Source: Kolteria novifilia
GTDB lineage: Bacteria > Planctomycetota > Planctomycetia > Kolteriales > Kolteriaceae
NCBI GenBank assembly: GCA_007748055.1
Contig: CP036279.1
Location: 1,116,001-1,180,000, forward strand
Direction of reading: 5' to 3'
DNA: 64,000 nucleotides
The notes under the pieces were generated by a model. That model saw only the letters and a program-made list of their open reading frames with translations. It ran no database searches and was not told the origin of the DNA. Each line of letters opens with the position of its first letter. Position 1 is the first letter of the stretch. Positions 18,277 to 26,894 of the stretch are shown one piece after another. Position numbers and translations under genes: made by a program.

Positions 18277-18438
18277 TTGGCAAGTCGACGCTCCATTCGC
18301 ACCTTTGGGATTGTGATCGCGGTCTGGATGATCGGCTTGATGGTCGCGGCCATGCTCTTTCGCATCTTCGGCGAGTTTCCCGATCCGCCCGCCGAACCAT
18401 CGCCGACGGCTCGCCCTCAAGCGACGGCCGAGCCCTGA
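18277..18438 (+). CDS. Small single-pass membrane protein
   Basis: 53 residues from TTG 18277, with AAAGG at 18265-18269 giving normal spacing. A basic N terminus (MASRRSIRTF) is followed by one hydrophobic helix (about 11-30) and a Pro/Ala/Thr-rich tail. Codon choice is typical of the surrounding genes. It lies 124 bases after the DsbD-N-like gene and 229 bases before pepF. I do not recognise it, and a short ORF of this kind could be fortuitous. Confidence 0.45.
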   Translation: MASRRSIRTFGIVIAVWMIGLMVAAMLFRIFGEFPDPPAEPSPTARPQATAEP

Positions 18439-18667
18439 TGCCAACCCGATGGCTCGCGAGTTCTCTCGAGAGCCTCTCGCCTCATCGGCTCTGATCGGTA
18501 TCCTACCCCCCTAGCAGCCCGTTGATCGAAGCTTAGTCTCGCTCCGTAGGGAGTCCTGTCCGTAGCTTCTCGAGAGAGAAACGACGGCGACACGCCGTGA
18601 CTGGCGAAACGAGCGCTTCCGCGCGGTCGTGGTTCGCGACGAATCTTTCTCGAGATGGAGTAACCTC

Positions 18668-20488
18668 ATGTCGACCTCAGCCAATCGTGCGAAATCCCGT
18701 CGTGTGCCGCCCCGATCCAAGGTCAAGGAAGCCGATACCTGGGATCTGTCGCGTCTCTTCACCGACGACAAGGCCTGGGAGCGGGCCTTCATTCGCTGGA
18801 GCAAGTCGTTCGCCCGCTACGAACAGTATCGAGGCAAGCTTGGCAAGAGCGCCCAGACGATCGCGGACTGCATTAAGCTCGATCTGCAAGTCTCTCGCCA
18901 GGGGGAGAGGCTCGGCGTCTACGCGAGCCTACGTTCTTCCGAGGATAAGGGGAACGACACCTACCAAGCAATGCTCGCCAAGCTCGCTTCGACGGGGAGT
19001 CTCGCCGCCCAAGCGTCGAGCTTCATCCAACCGGAACTGCTCGCGATTCCCGTCACCAAGATGAGGAAGTTCCTCAAGGAGAAGGTGCTTGAGGAGTATC
19101 GGCGATTGCTCGACCAGATGCTTCGGCATCGGCCTCACACCCTGGGCCCGGACGAGGAACGTCTGCTGGCGATGCAATCGGAGATGGCGGGGACGGCCAG
19201 TCACACGTTCACCCAGCTCAACAATGCCGATCTTCGCTTCGGGACCATTGAGGATGCGCACGGGCAGACCATCGAGCTGAGCCACGCCTCCTTCGCGTCG
19301 CTCATGCAGTCGCGCAAACGATCGGTTCGCAAGGCGGCATTCAAGCAGTACTACCAGGAGTACGAGCATCACGCGCAAACGATCGCCGCGACGCTGCGTG
19401 GTTCGATCCTGACGGATGTCTACTACGCGAAGGCTCGCAACCATCCCTCGGCGCTTCATGCGGCTCTCTTTCCCGACAACGTCCCGGTCGACGTGTATGA
19501 GAATCTGGTCTGGACGACGCGCAAGTGTCTGCCCACGCTGCACCGCTATTACGAAGTCCGGCGGCGCGCGATGAAGCTCAAGGCGATTCACCACTACGAC
19601 ACCTATGTGCCGATCGTCGGCAAGATCCACAAGCACCATACCTGGGACCAAGCCGTCTCGGTGATCATGGAGGCGATCACGCCGCTAGGCGACAAGTACG
19701 CGTCGGTGCTCGAGAACGGATTGCGCGGGCGGTGGTGCGATCGCTACGAGAACAAGGGCAAGCAGAGCGGGGCCTTCAGTTCCGGCAGCTTCGATAGCGA
19801 TCCCTACATCCTGATGAACTACCAAGAGGACGTGCTCGACCACGTCTTCACGCTCGCCCATGAAGCGGGCCATTCGATGCACTCCTACTACTCGGTGAAG
19901 AAGCAAGCGTACCAGGACTACCACTACCGAATCTTTGTGGCGGAGGTGGCCAGCACCTTCAACGAGCAGCTCTTGAGCCACTACTTGCTCGAGAACGCCG
20001 AGACCGATCAGGAACGGGCCTACTACATCAACCGCGAGATCGACGCGATTCGCGCGACGATGTTTCGCCAGACCATGTTCGCGGAGTTCGAGAGAAAGAC
20101 ACACACGTTCGCCGAGTCCCTCAAACCCCTGACGCTCGATGTCTTTCGGAACCTCTACCACAGCTTGCTCGAGACCTACTTCGGCAAGGAGTTCCGCATC
20201 GACGAATGCCTGTCGCTGGAGTGCTTGCGGATTCCCCACTTCTACCACGCGTTCTACGTCTACAAGTACGCGACCGGGATGGCGGCCGCGATCGCGCTCT
20301 CCGAGGGTGTGCTCCAAGGTGGAGCCAAGGAGCGCGACGCCTACCTTGGCTTCCTGAGCTCGGGTTGCTCGAAGGACCCGCTCGATCTCCTCCGCGATGC
20401 CGGTGTCGACATGAGCTCGCCGCAACCGATCGAGGCGGCGCTGCGTCGCTTCGAACAACTGGTGGATCAGTTGGACGAGCTGCTCTAG
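18668..20488 (+). CDS. pepF: Oligoendopeptidase F
   Basis: 606 residues from ATG 18668 (GGAG upstream). It is an M3-family zinc metallopeptidase that cleaves short peptides, normally cytoplasmic. The HExxH zinc site is HEAGH at residues 398-402 within DHVFTLAHEAGHSMHSYYS, and the downstream helix VAEVASTFNEQLL supplies the third ligand E. The length equals the family standard of about 600. No signal peptide is present. Its neighbours are not peptidases, so no special pathway is implied. Confidence 0.95.
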   Translation: MSTSANRAKSRRVPPRSKVKEADTWDLSRLFTDDKAWERAFIRWSKSFARYEQYRGKLGKSAQTIADCIKLDLQVSRQGERLGVYASLRSSEDKGNDTYQAMLAKLASTGSLAAQASSFIQPELLAIPVTKMRKFLKEKVLEEYRRLLDQMLRHRPHTLGPDEERLLAMQSEMAGTASHTFTQLNNADLRFGTIEDAHGQTIELSHASFASLMQSRKRSVRKAAFKQYYQEYEHHAQTIAATLRGSILTDVYYAKARNHPSALHAALFPDNVPVDVYENLVWTTRKCLPTLHRYYEVRRRAMKLKAIHHYDTYVPIVGKIHKHHTWDQAVSVIMEAITPLGDKYASVLENGLRGRWCDRYENKGKQSGAFSSGSFDSDPYILMNYQEDVLDHVFTLAHEAGHSMHSYYSVKKQAYQDYHYRIFVAEVASTFNEQLLSHYLLENAETDQERAYYINREIDAIRATMFRQTMFAEFERKTHTFAESLKPLTLDVFRNLYHSLLETYFGKEFRIDECLSLECLRIPHFYHAFYVYKYATGMAAAIALSEGVLQGGAKERDAYLGFLSSGCSKDPLDLLRDAGVDMSSPQPIEAALRRFEQLVDQLDELL

Positions 20489-20583
20489 CCCATTCTTCGA
20501 GCGGCACCGATCTTGCAACCAGGATTGAATAGGCCAACGGTCTGTTGAGACGGTCTCGGAATGCTCCACAGGGAGATGCTGCC

Positions 20584-22023
20584 GTGCGTCGTGTGAAGAT
20601 TGTCTGCACTATCGGTCCGGCTTCGTCGAGTCCCGATGCCATCGAGCAACTGATTGATGCGGGAATGAACGTCGCTCGGCTGAATTTCTCGCATGGTGAC
20701 TACGATCACCATCGCGAAGCATTCGAGACGATCCGGGCCACCGCCGCCCGCATGGGCCAGCCTGTCGCGATTCTCGCCGATCTGTGCGGCCCGAAGATCC
20801 GGCTCGGCGAGATCGAGGAGGGTGGTGTCGAGATCCAGAGCGGTGACTCGATTGTCCTCACGACCGACGAGATCGTAGGCACGCCCCAGCGTGTCGGCAC
20901 CAACTACGAACCTCTTCCCCGCGATGTCAAACCGGGCGACGCCATCTTCGTCGACGATGGACTGCTGGAACTCGAGGTCCTCGAGTCGGAAGGCAGGGAT
21001 GTCCATTGCAAGATCCGCGCGGGCGGGAAGCTTCGCAGTCGCAAGGGACTGAACATCCCGCGGGCGGGGCTCTCGACACCCGCGCTGACCGAGAAGGACA
21101 AAGCGGACATCACCTTTTGTCGGGGCATCGGCGTCGACTTTTTCGCGCTCAGCTTTGTCCGCCGGCCGGAGGATGTGACAGCGGCGAAGGAGCGCGCCGG
21201 TGACATTCCCGTCATCGCGAAGATTGAGAAACCCGACGCGATCGACCATCTCGAGGCGATCGCGGAGATTGCCGATGGGCTGATGGTCGCGCGCGGCGAT
21301 CTCGGCGTCGAGGTCGGCTTCGAGAAGGTTCCGATGCTCCAAAAGCGGATGATTCGCGTGATGAACCGACGGGCCAAACCGGTGATCACCGCGACGCAGA
21401 TGCTCGAGTCGATGATCAATAACCCGCAGCCGACGCGGGCGGAAGTCTCCGATGTCGCCAACGCGGTCCTCGATGGGACCGACGCGGTCATGCTCTCGGC
21501 CGAGTCGGCGGTGGGACGCTATCCCCGGCGTACGGTCGAGATGATGAGCCGGATCGTTCGCGAGGTCGAGGGAAGCGCCACCTCCGACGAGACCATCCTT
21601 CCGGCCACTCACCAGACCGATCCCGACTTTCGCAACGCCGTGGCCCACGCGGCCGCGCGGGCGGCGATCGACTTGGATCTTGCGACCGTCGCGGTCTTCA
21701 CTCGGACCGGACGGACGGCACGCTATCTCTCCGCCTATCGCCCTCACTCACTAGTGATCGCGTTCTGTTATGACGACCAGACTCGTCGCCGGCTCGCGCT
21801 GCAATGGGGCATCCGCTCGGTGCTATGCGAGAAGGTCAACGATGGTCAGACCGCGGCGCGGCTCGCCGAACGGCGGCTCAAGGACGCGGGAATCGTCGAG
21901 CCGGGCGACAAGATCGCCGTGGTCATTGGACCCTCGGGCCAGCCCTTCACCACCTCGACATTGCGTCTCTGGCGCGTCGGCGCCGATCCCGATCCGGAGA
22001 CCGGCGCGTCGTCGGGCGAGTGA
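20584..22023 (+). CDS. pyk: Pyruvate kinase
   Basis: 479 residues from GTG 20584 (GGGAG upstream). It converts phosphoenolpyruvate and ADP to pyruvate and ATP in the last step of glycolysis. The N terminus RRVKIVCTIGPASSS and NVARLNFSHGD are classic. The active-site Lys is in VIAKIEKP (210-217), with GLMVARGDLGVE and TATQMLESM following. A normal C-terminal domain (about 355-479) is present. It ends 80 bases from the converging cydB. Confidence 0.97.
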   Translation: MRRVKIVCTIGPASSSPDAIEQLIDAGMNVARLNFSHGDYDHHREAFETIRATAARMGQPVAILADLCGPKIRLGEIEEGGVEIQSGDSIVLTTDEIVGTPQRVGTNYEPLPRDVKPGDAIFVDDGLLELEVLESEGRDVHCKIRAGGKLRSRKGLNIPRAGLSTPALTEKDKADITFCRGIGVDFFALSFVRRPEDVTAAKERAGDIPVIAKIEKPDAIDHLEAIAEIADGLMVARGDLGVEVGFEKVPMLQKRMIRVMNRRAKPVITATQMLESMINNPQPTRAEVSDVANAVLDGTDAVMLSAESAVGRYPRRTVEMMSRIVREVEGSATSDETILPATHQTDPDFRNAVAHAAARAAIDLDLATVAVFTRTGRTARYLSAYRPHSLVIAFCYDDQTRRRLALQWGIRSVLCEKVNDGQTAARLAERRLKDAGIVEPGDKIAVVIGPSGQPFTTSTLRLWRVGADPDPETGASSGE

Positions 22024-22103
22024 ACTTGATTCGCCTATTCCGTCTCAAGAGCTGATCGTCGGCACGTAGCCGGAGCCGGCTTCAAAAACGGATCCCGAGC
22101 GCG

Positions 22104-23132
22104 CTAGTAGCTGAAGTGCCCCATCTGGACCTTCCCGCGAAAGACCCAGTAGATGCACGCCGTGTACGTGATCACGAAGGGCATGCCAATGATCGCGATG
22201 ATCAGGCAGACTCGCAGCGTCTTCACCGCCGAGGAGGCGTTATGGATAGTCAGGCTGTACTCGGGGCTGATCGACGAGGTGACCAGGTTCGGAAACAGCG
22301 CGATGCCGAAGAGGGCGACCAAGCCGCAGATCGTCGCGCACGACGACAAGAAGGCTTGGAAGGGGCGATGGTGGAAGATCGAGCGCGGGATGTTGGCGAT
22401 CGCGAAGATTGTCCCGATTACGATGATCCATGCCCACGGGAAATGAACGAAGTTGCGTGTCGAGGACGGGATGAAGTAGAGCGTGAAGACGGTCGCCATG
22501 TAGAAGAAGATCAGGAAGAACCCGATGCACGACCAGATATGGCCGTAGGTGCGTTCGCGCTGACTGGCATCGGTTCGCATGTAAAGAAAGATCGAGCCGT
22601 GCATCGCGAAGGTGGCGACGGCGAGTCCGCCGACGACGAGACAGTAGGGGTGCAGCAGGTTCCACAGACGGTCGGTGATATGCCCTTCCGCGTCGAGCCG
22701 GAGTCCGTGGACCATGTTGCCGACCGCGACGCCGTAGAGGAAGGTCGCGCCGAGGCTCGAGAGAAAGAAGATCATGTCCCAGGTGTAGCGCCAGACGAGT
22801 GAGGGACGCTTGCTGCGAAACTCGAGCGAGACGCTACGAAAGATTAGGCACGTCAGCAGAATCAGAAACGGGATGTAGAAGCCCTGGAACGCGGTCGAGT
22901 AGGCGATCGGGAAGGTGGCGAAGAGGGCTCCGCCGAAGGTGACCAGCCAGACTTCGTTGCCGTCCCACAACGGGCCGATGGCGTTCATCGCCGTGCGCCG
23001 CTCGTCGTCCCCGCGTTGGAAGGGATGAATGATGCCGACGCCGAGGTCGAACCCGTCCAGACAGGCGTAGCCCGCGAGGAGAAAACCCAAAAGGATGTAC
23101 CAGACGTACTGCAGCACTTCGAGTTCGGTCAT
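22104..23132 (-). CDS. cydB: Cytochrome d ubiquinol oxidase subunit II
   Basis: 342 residues, an integral membrane protein with eight or nine hydrophobic segments. It is the second subunit of the bd-type quinol oxidase that reduces oxygen to water without pumping protons. The N terminus (YVWYILLGFLLAGYACLDGF) and the FQRGDDERRTAMNAIGPLWDGNEVWL block are diagnostic of the family. Its ATG overlaps the cydA stop by four bases (ATGA), so the two subunits are translationally coupled. No room for a cydX gene exists before the converging pyk. Confidence 0.97.
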   Translation of the reverse strand: MTELEVLQYVWYILLGFLLAGYACLDGFDLGVGIIHPFQRGDDERRTAMNAIGPLWDGNEVWLVTFGGALFATFPIAYSTAFQGFYIPFLILLTCLIFRSVSLEFRSKRPSLVWRYTWDMIFFLSSLGATFLYGVAVGNMVHGLRLDAEGHITDRLWNLLHPYCLVVGGLAVATFAMHGSIFLYMRTDASQRERTYGHIWSCIGFFLIFFYMATVFTLYFIPSSTRNFVHFPWAWIIVIGTIFAIANIPRSIFHHRPFQAFLSSCATICGLVALFGIALFPNLVTSSISPEYSLTIHNASSAVKTLRVCLIIAIIGMPFVITYTACIYWVFRGKVQMGHFSY

Positions 23133-24574
23133 GAGGGCGACTCCTTTGACTCATCCTCTTGGTCCGCCATCTCGCTCAACTCCGGACGCATACGTTCGGC
23201 CGCGGCGCCGAGAAGACCCTTGACGGTGGTCGTCTCCGGAGGTGTTTCGGGCAGTTCGGGACCGTGTAGGATCTTGCTCGAAAGGACATAGATCCAGACG
23301 AAGAAGAGGAGCCCGTAAATCACCGCGAACATGATGATTCCCGCGAGCACCTCGCCACCGCTGACCGCGGCGGAGACGCCGTGGGAGGTCTTCATTTGGT
23401 GATAGACGACCCAAGGTTGTCGTCCGACCTCGGCGCATATCCACCCACTATGGTTGGCCATGTACGGGAAGATGATCGCGAAGACGAAGATCCACATCAG
23501 CCACTTCTTCTCGAAGAGCGTTCCGCGCCAAAGGAAGATCGCTCCCAGTAACGTCAGTCCCGCGAAGAGCCCCGCGGAGTAGATCATGATGTGGTAGCAG
23601 AGAAACGGGATCCAAAGTGGTGGTCGATCGGCCGGATCCTTGACGTAGTCGCGACCCTTCACCGGGGTGGTGAAGTTGCGATAGACGAGAAACGTCAGCA
23701 GTTTGGGAACGTAGAGGGCGTACTTGACCGTCTGTTCCTTCTCGTCGGGGACGCCGAAAAGCAGAAACGGCGTCGGTCCCTCGCCGGTCTTGAAGTGACC
23801 TTCGAAGGTCGCCAGCTTCTCGGGTTGGTAAAAGGCGACGGTCCGGGCCATCAAGTCGCCCGAGGACATCATGACGAAACTATAGACTAGCGCCGCCAGC
23901 AGCGCGATCGTGAAGCTGCGTTTGGCGAAGTCGACGAAGCGATTGCGGACGATGTAGTACGCCGAGATGCTCATGACGAAGAACGCGCCGACGATGAAGC
24001 AACCGATCAGGGTGTGGATCAGACGCGGCACGGTCGACGGGTTGAAGATCATGTCCCAGAAAAAGGTCAGCTCCGCGCGGGGGACACCTTGGAATTCCAC
24101 GACTTGGTAGCCGGCGGGGGTTTGCATCCAGGAGTTGGCGATGATGATCCAAACGGCGGAGAAGATCGCGCCGCAGGTCGTCATGATCGTTGCGAAGAAG
24201 TGGACCGGCGGTGAGACGCGATCCCATCCGAACAGAAGGACCGCGAGAAAACCCGACTCGAGGAAGAAGGCGAAGATGCCCTCGGCGGCCAGTGCCGCTC
24301 CGAAGATGTTGCCGACGTAGTTGGAGAAGGCCCCCCAGTTCATGCCGAACTGGAACGTCATCACGATCCCGGTCGAGACTCCCATCGCGAAGTTGACGGC
24401 GAAGACCTTGGTCCAGAACTTCGCCATCGCCTCATAGATGGGATTGCGGGTCCGCATGTAGGTCCCTTCCATGATGACCATCAAGAGCCCGACGCCGATG
24501 GTCAGCGGTGGAAAGATGTAATGGAACATCACGGCAAGGGCGAATTGCACCCGTGCAAGCCATACCACGTCCAT
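23129..24574 (-). CDS. cydA: Cytochrome d ubiquinol oxidase subunit I
   Basis: 481 residues from ATG 24574 with GGAGGT at good spacing. It binds the hemes and the quinol in the bd oxidase. [11 protein letters not shown] carries the N-terminal heme His; the GRQPW block is also present. The Q-loop region is short, closer to cyanide-insensitive (CioA-type) oxidases than to the long-loop E. coli enzyme. Oxygen scavenging under low oxygen is the likely role. The C-terminal 35 residues are acidic and soluble. cydDC assembly genes are not in the window. Confidence 0.96.
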   Translation of the reverse strand: MDVVWLARVQFALAVMFHYIFPPLTIGVGLLMVIMEGTYMRTRNPIYEAMAKFWTKVFAVNFAMGVSTGIVMTFQFGMNWGAFSNYVGNIFGAALAAEGIFAFFLESGFLAVLLFGWDRVSPPVHFFATIMTTCGAIFSAVWIIIANSWMQTPAGYQVVEFQGVPRAELTFFWDMIFNPSTVPRLIHTLIGCFIVGAFFVMSISAYYIVRNRFVDFAKRSFTIALLAALVYSFVMMSSGDLMARTVAFYQPEKLATFEGHFKTGEGPTPFLLFGVPDEKEQTVKYALYVPKLLTFLVYRNFTTPVKGRDYVKDPADRPPLWIPFLCYHIMIYSAGLFAGLTLLGAIFLWRGTLFEKKWLMWIFVFAIIFPYMANHSGWICAEVGRQPWVVYHQMKTSHGVSAAVSGGEVLAGIIMFAVIYGLLFFVWIYVLSSKILHGPELPETPPETTTVKGLLGAAAERMRPELSEMADQEDESKESPS

Positions 24575-24887
24575 TGCCTACCTCCGCGTTGCGATGTCAT
24601 GCCGAGGAGTGACGTCGCGGGCCGATGGGCCGGGGCGGGACGAGCGCCCGAGCTTGGACCGCCAAGGTGACGTTCTCCTGACGTTTAGGAGTAGCATCTG
24701 ATTTTCGCCTCATGCTACGGATTTCCGCTTCCTTGCCCACCTTGGCGAATGGAACCCGCCAGAAAGGCTCCGAGAGGCTCCAGTTGACCTTCCCCTGTTG
24801 TCCAAACGACGCTATCTCCGCCAAGTGACCATGGGTTGGCCAACTGGACCACGCCGGTCGGTGGCATGCAACGAGGGAGCCTGAGCG
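24575..24887. other. Divergent control region of cydAB and a hypothetical gene, 313 bases
   Basis: This gap must contain the cydA promoter on the minus strand and that of the plus-strand hypothetical gene. The only clear structure is the inverted repeat at 24691-24718. No good -10/-35 pair with standard spacing was found. Confidence 0.55.
24691..24718. promoter_or_regulatory. Perfect inverted repeat, possible operator of cydAB
   Basis: GTAGCAT (24691-24697) and ATGCTAC (24712-24718) form a 7-bp perfect inverted repeat with a 14-base spacer, 117 bases upstream of the cydA start. The spacing fits a dimeric regulator spanning about 2 helical turns. It does not look like an FNR or ArcA site. Confidence 0.35.
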
Positions 24888-25529
24888 ATGCGAAACGGCA
24901 AGCGTCTCGAAGTCGTCGTCTGCGGCATCGCCTTGGTGGCTCTCGCGATCCTTTTCGTCATGGTGGGGGATACGCACGAGGTCGTGTTGGCCGATGCCCA
25001 GCGGGCCGGAGCCGCGCGGAGTGACTTCGTGATGCGGTTTCTTGAACGGACGGTGACTCCTCATCGCGTCGAGGAGGGATTTGTCGTCCTCCCCTCCAGT
25101 TCCCTCACCGAACAGCGTCTGCTTCAACTCCTTGGCGCCTTGCGCGAATGTCAGTACGTCGTCGTCCGGCAGCAGCGAATGCTCGGGAATGGAGAGTCCG
25201 TTCGGCCGATGACGTGGGAACCGACCGAGGAGGGGGGCGTCGGCTTTCACGTGACGAATGAGGAAGTCCCCAACACGAGGATCGCCGACGAGCTGGCCGC
25301 CGTGAAGGTTGAGTTGGAGCGCCAGATCGTGACGGTCGCCAAGGCCCTTCGGACGCTGCGTCCGGGCGTTGTCATTCCCGAAGAAGTACTCCGGGAGCAA
25401 ACGCTCCAGGCCGTTGAACGGACCACGTCCGTCGGAGAGCTGCGTCCCGTCTCCTTCGAGCCTGTCGACATCGTCGAACCCTTCGAGGCCGCCCGTTGGT
25501 CGACCTTGTCACCATCCGCGAGCCAATAG
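24888..25529 (+). CDS. Membrane-anchored hypothetical protein
   Basis: 213 residues from ATG 24888 (AGGGAG upstream). A single hydrophobic helix (about 8-27) near the N terminus follows a basic start, so the rest should face the periplasm. A helical region (about 125-165, IADELAAVKVELERQIVTVAKAL) could pair as a coiled coil. No enzymatic motif is visible and I do not recognise the family. It is divergent from cydAB and ends 24 bases from the converging pstS-like gene. Confidence 0.65.
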   Translation: MRNGKRLEVVVCGIALVALAILFVMVGDTHEVVLADAQRAGAARSDFVMRFLERTVTPHRVEEGFVVLPSSSLTEQRLLQLLGALRECQYVVVRQQRMLGNGESVRPMTWEPTEEGGVGFHVTNEEVPNTRIADELAAVKVELERQIVTVAKALRTLRPGVVIPEEVLREQTLQAVERTTSVGELRPVSFEPVDIVEPFEAARWSTLSPSASQ

Positions 25530-25553
25530 GGCGCGATCACCGGTTGAATGGCT

Positions 25554-26669
25554 TTACTGGCCGATCATGAACTGGCCCTGATTCTGTTCTTCCTTGGAGA
25601 CGCTCGCGCCCTGAACCGTCTTGATCTGGCTCGTGAGGGCCAAGATCTTGGGTAAGCGGTCGGCCGGGATCGGGATGTAGCCGGCGCTCTCGGAGACCTG
25701 TTGCCCCTCGGTGAGCACGTGGTCGAGGAATTTCTTCAGGCCGGTCGAGATCGCCGCATTGTTGGTGTTCTTGTAGCTGAGCACCCAGGCGCACGCGATG
25801 ATCGGGTAGGCGTCGACGCCGGTGGGATCGAAGACCTGCATGTGGAAGTTGTCGTCGAACGGGGTGTCGTTGAGAGCGGCGATTCCGGAATTGACCGAGG
25901 GGGCGACGAACTCCCCCGCGCGGTTCTGGAGCGAGGCCATCGGCAACTTGGTGATCGACGCGAACGAGTATCCCAGGTAACCGATGGACCCGTCGTTGTC
26001 CTGCACGAGTTGGGCGATCGAGGAGTTGCCTTCTCCCGAGATGCCGATCACCGGCCAATTGACCGAGAGCCCCGTTCCCGGCCCTTCCTTCCACGAGGTG
26101 GAGATAGTGCTGAGGTATCGCGTGAGCGCGTAGGTCGTTCCATCCTGTCGACCTTCGTAGACGAGCACGATTTCCTTTTCGGGCAGTTTCAGTTCGGGAT
26201 TCGCCTTGGCAATGATCGGATCGTTCCACTTCTTCACTTCACCGAGGTAGATGCTCGCGAGCGCCTCGTGGGTGAGCTTGAACGCGTTGGTCTCCAGGTC
26301 TCCAGGAAGGTTGTACGCGAAGACGATCGGAGCCGCGGCGACCGGGATATTGAGGGCCCCGCGGGGAACGGAGGCCATTTGCTTCTCGGTCAGCGGGACG
26401 TTGGAGGTGGCGAAGTTGACCTTGCCGTGGAGAAACGCGGCGATCCCCTCGCCGCTACCTCTCGCCTCGAATTCCATCTGGTAGTTCGGATTCTCGCGCT
26501 GGAACTCGAAGAACCATGTCTTCAGGAGGGGTTCGATTAGCGTCCCGCCCACTCCCTTGATCGTCACCACCTTCTCGGAGTCGTCCGACGACGAATGCTG
26601 GGCGCAGGACGCGCCGAGGGCGACGAGCAGAGTGGCAAGCAGCAGGGTCTTCACTTGCGAACGGAACAT
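25554..26669 (-). CDS. pstS: PstS-family phosphate-binding lipoprotein (solitary copy)
   Basis: 371 residues from ATG 26669 (GGAG upstream). A lipoprotein signal ends at LGASC with C22 lipidated. The body is a PstS-type binding domain: VTIKGVGGTLIEPLLKTW, GSGEGIAAFLHGKVNFATSNVPL, GRQDGTTYALTRYLS and SIGYLGYSFA. PstS proteins deliver phosphate to PstCAB. No pstCAB gene is adjacent here; the complete set is at 51540-58791, so this may be a second binding protein of different affinity or a protein with another ligand. Confidence 0.88.
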   Translation of the reverse strand: MFRSQVKTLLLATLLVALGASCAQHSSSDDSEKVVTIKGVGGTLIEPLLKTWFFEFQRENPNYQMEFEARGSGEGIAAFLHGKVNFATSNVPLTEKQMASVPRGALNIPVAAAPIVFAYNLPGDLETNAFKLTHEALASIYLGEVKKWNDPIIAKANPELKLPEKEIVLVYEGRQDGTTYALTRYLSTISTSWKEGPGTGLSVNWPVIGISGEGNSSIAQLVQDNDGSIGYLGYSFASITKLPMASLQNRAGEFVAPSVNSGIAALNDTPFDDNFHMQVFDPTGVDAYPIIACAWVLSYKNTNNAAISTGLKKFLDHVLTEGQQVSESAGYIPIPADRLPKILALTSQIKTVQGASVSKEEQNQGQFMIGQ

Positions 26670-26837
26670 GCGTTGATTCTCCAAGGCATCGTTGAGATGT
26701 CGACAGCCTAGCCGCCTGGCATCGGGTTGGCGAGCGAGGCCGTGATTTTTTGAAGATTTCTTCATGCCGGCCGATGGAGTCCTACGAGATCGTCCATCCT
26801 GCGCCGACAACTTCACGTGATGCCGCGCTTGCGGCAA

Positions 26838-26866
26838 CTCCTGAGACACTACAGTCTCTATAGGAG
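26838..26866. promoter_or_regulatory. Imperfect inverted repeat upstream of the SDR gene
   Basis: CTCCTGAGAC (26838-26847) pairs with GTCTC (26854-26858) and AGGAG (26862-26866), with TAT bulged on the right arm. It lies 28 bases before the SDR start codon and could be an operator or a leader hairpin that includes an AGGAG sequence. Confidence 0.3.
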
Positions 26867-26894
26867 AGTCCAAACCTTTCGGCGGAACGATACG

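Noticed and set aside
22024-22103. Possible cydX downstream of cydB
   Set aside because: The gap to the converging pyk is only 80 bases and contains no suitable start and hydrophobic stretch.
24597-25400. A minus-strand frame opposite the membrane-anchored hypothetical gene
   Set aside because: The plus frame has AGGGAG and an N-terminal helix; the minus frame has neither.
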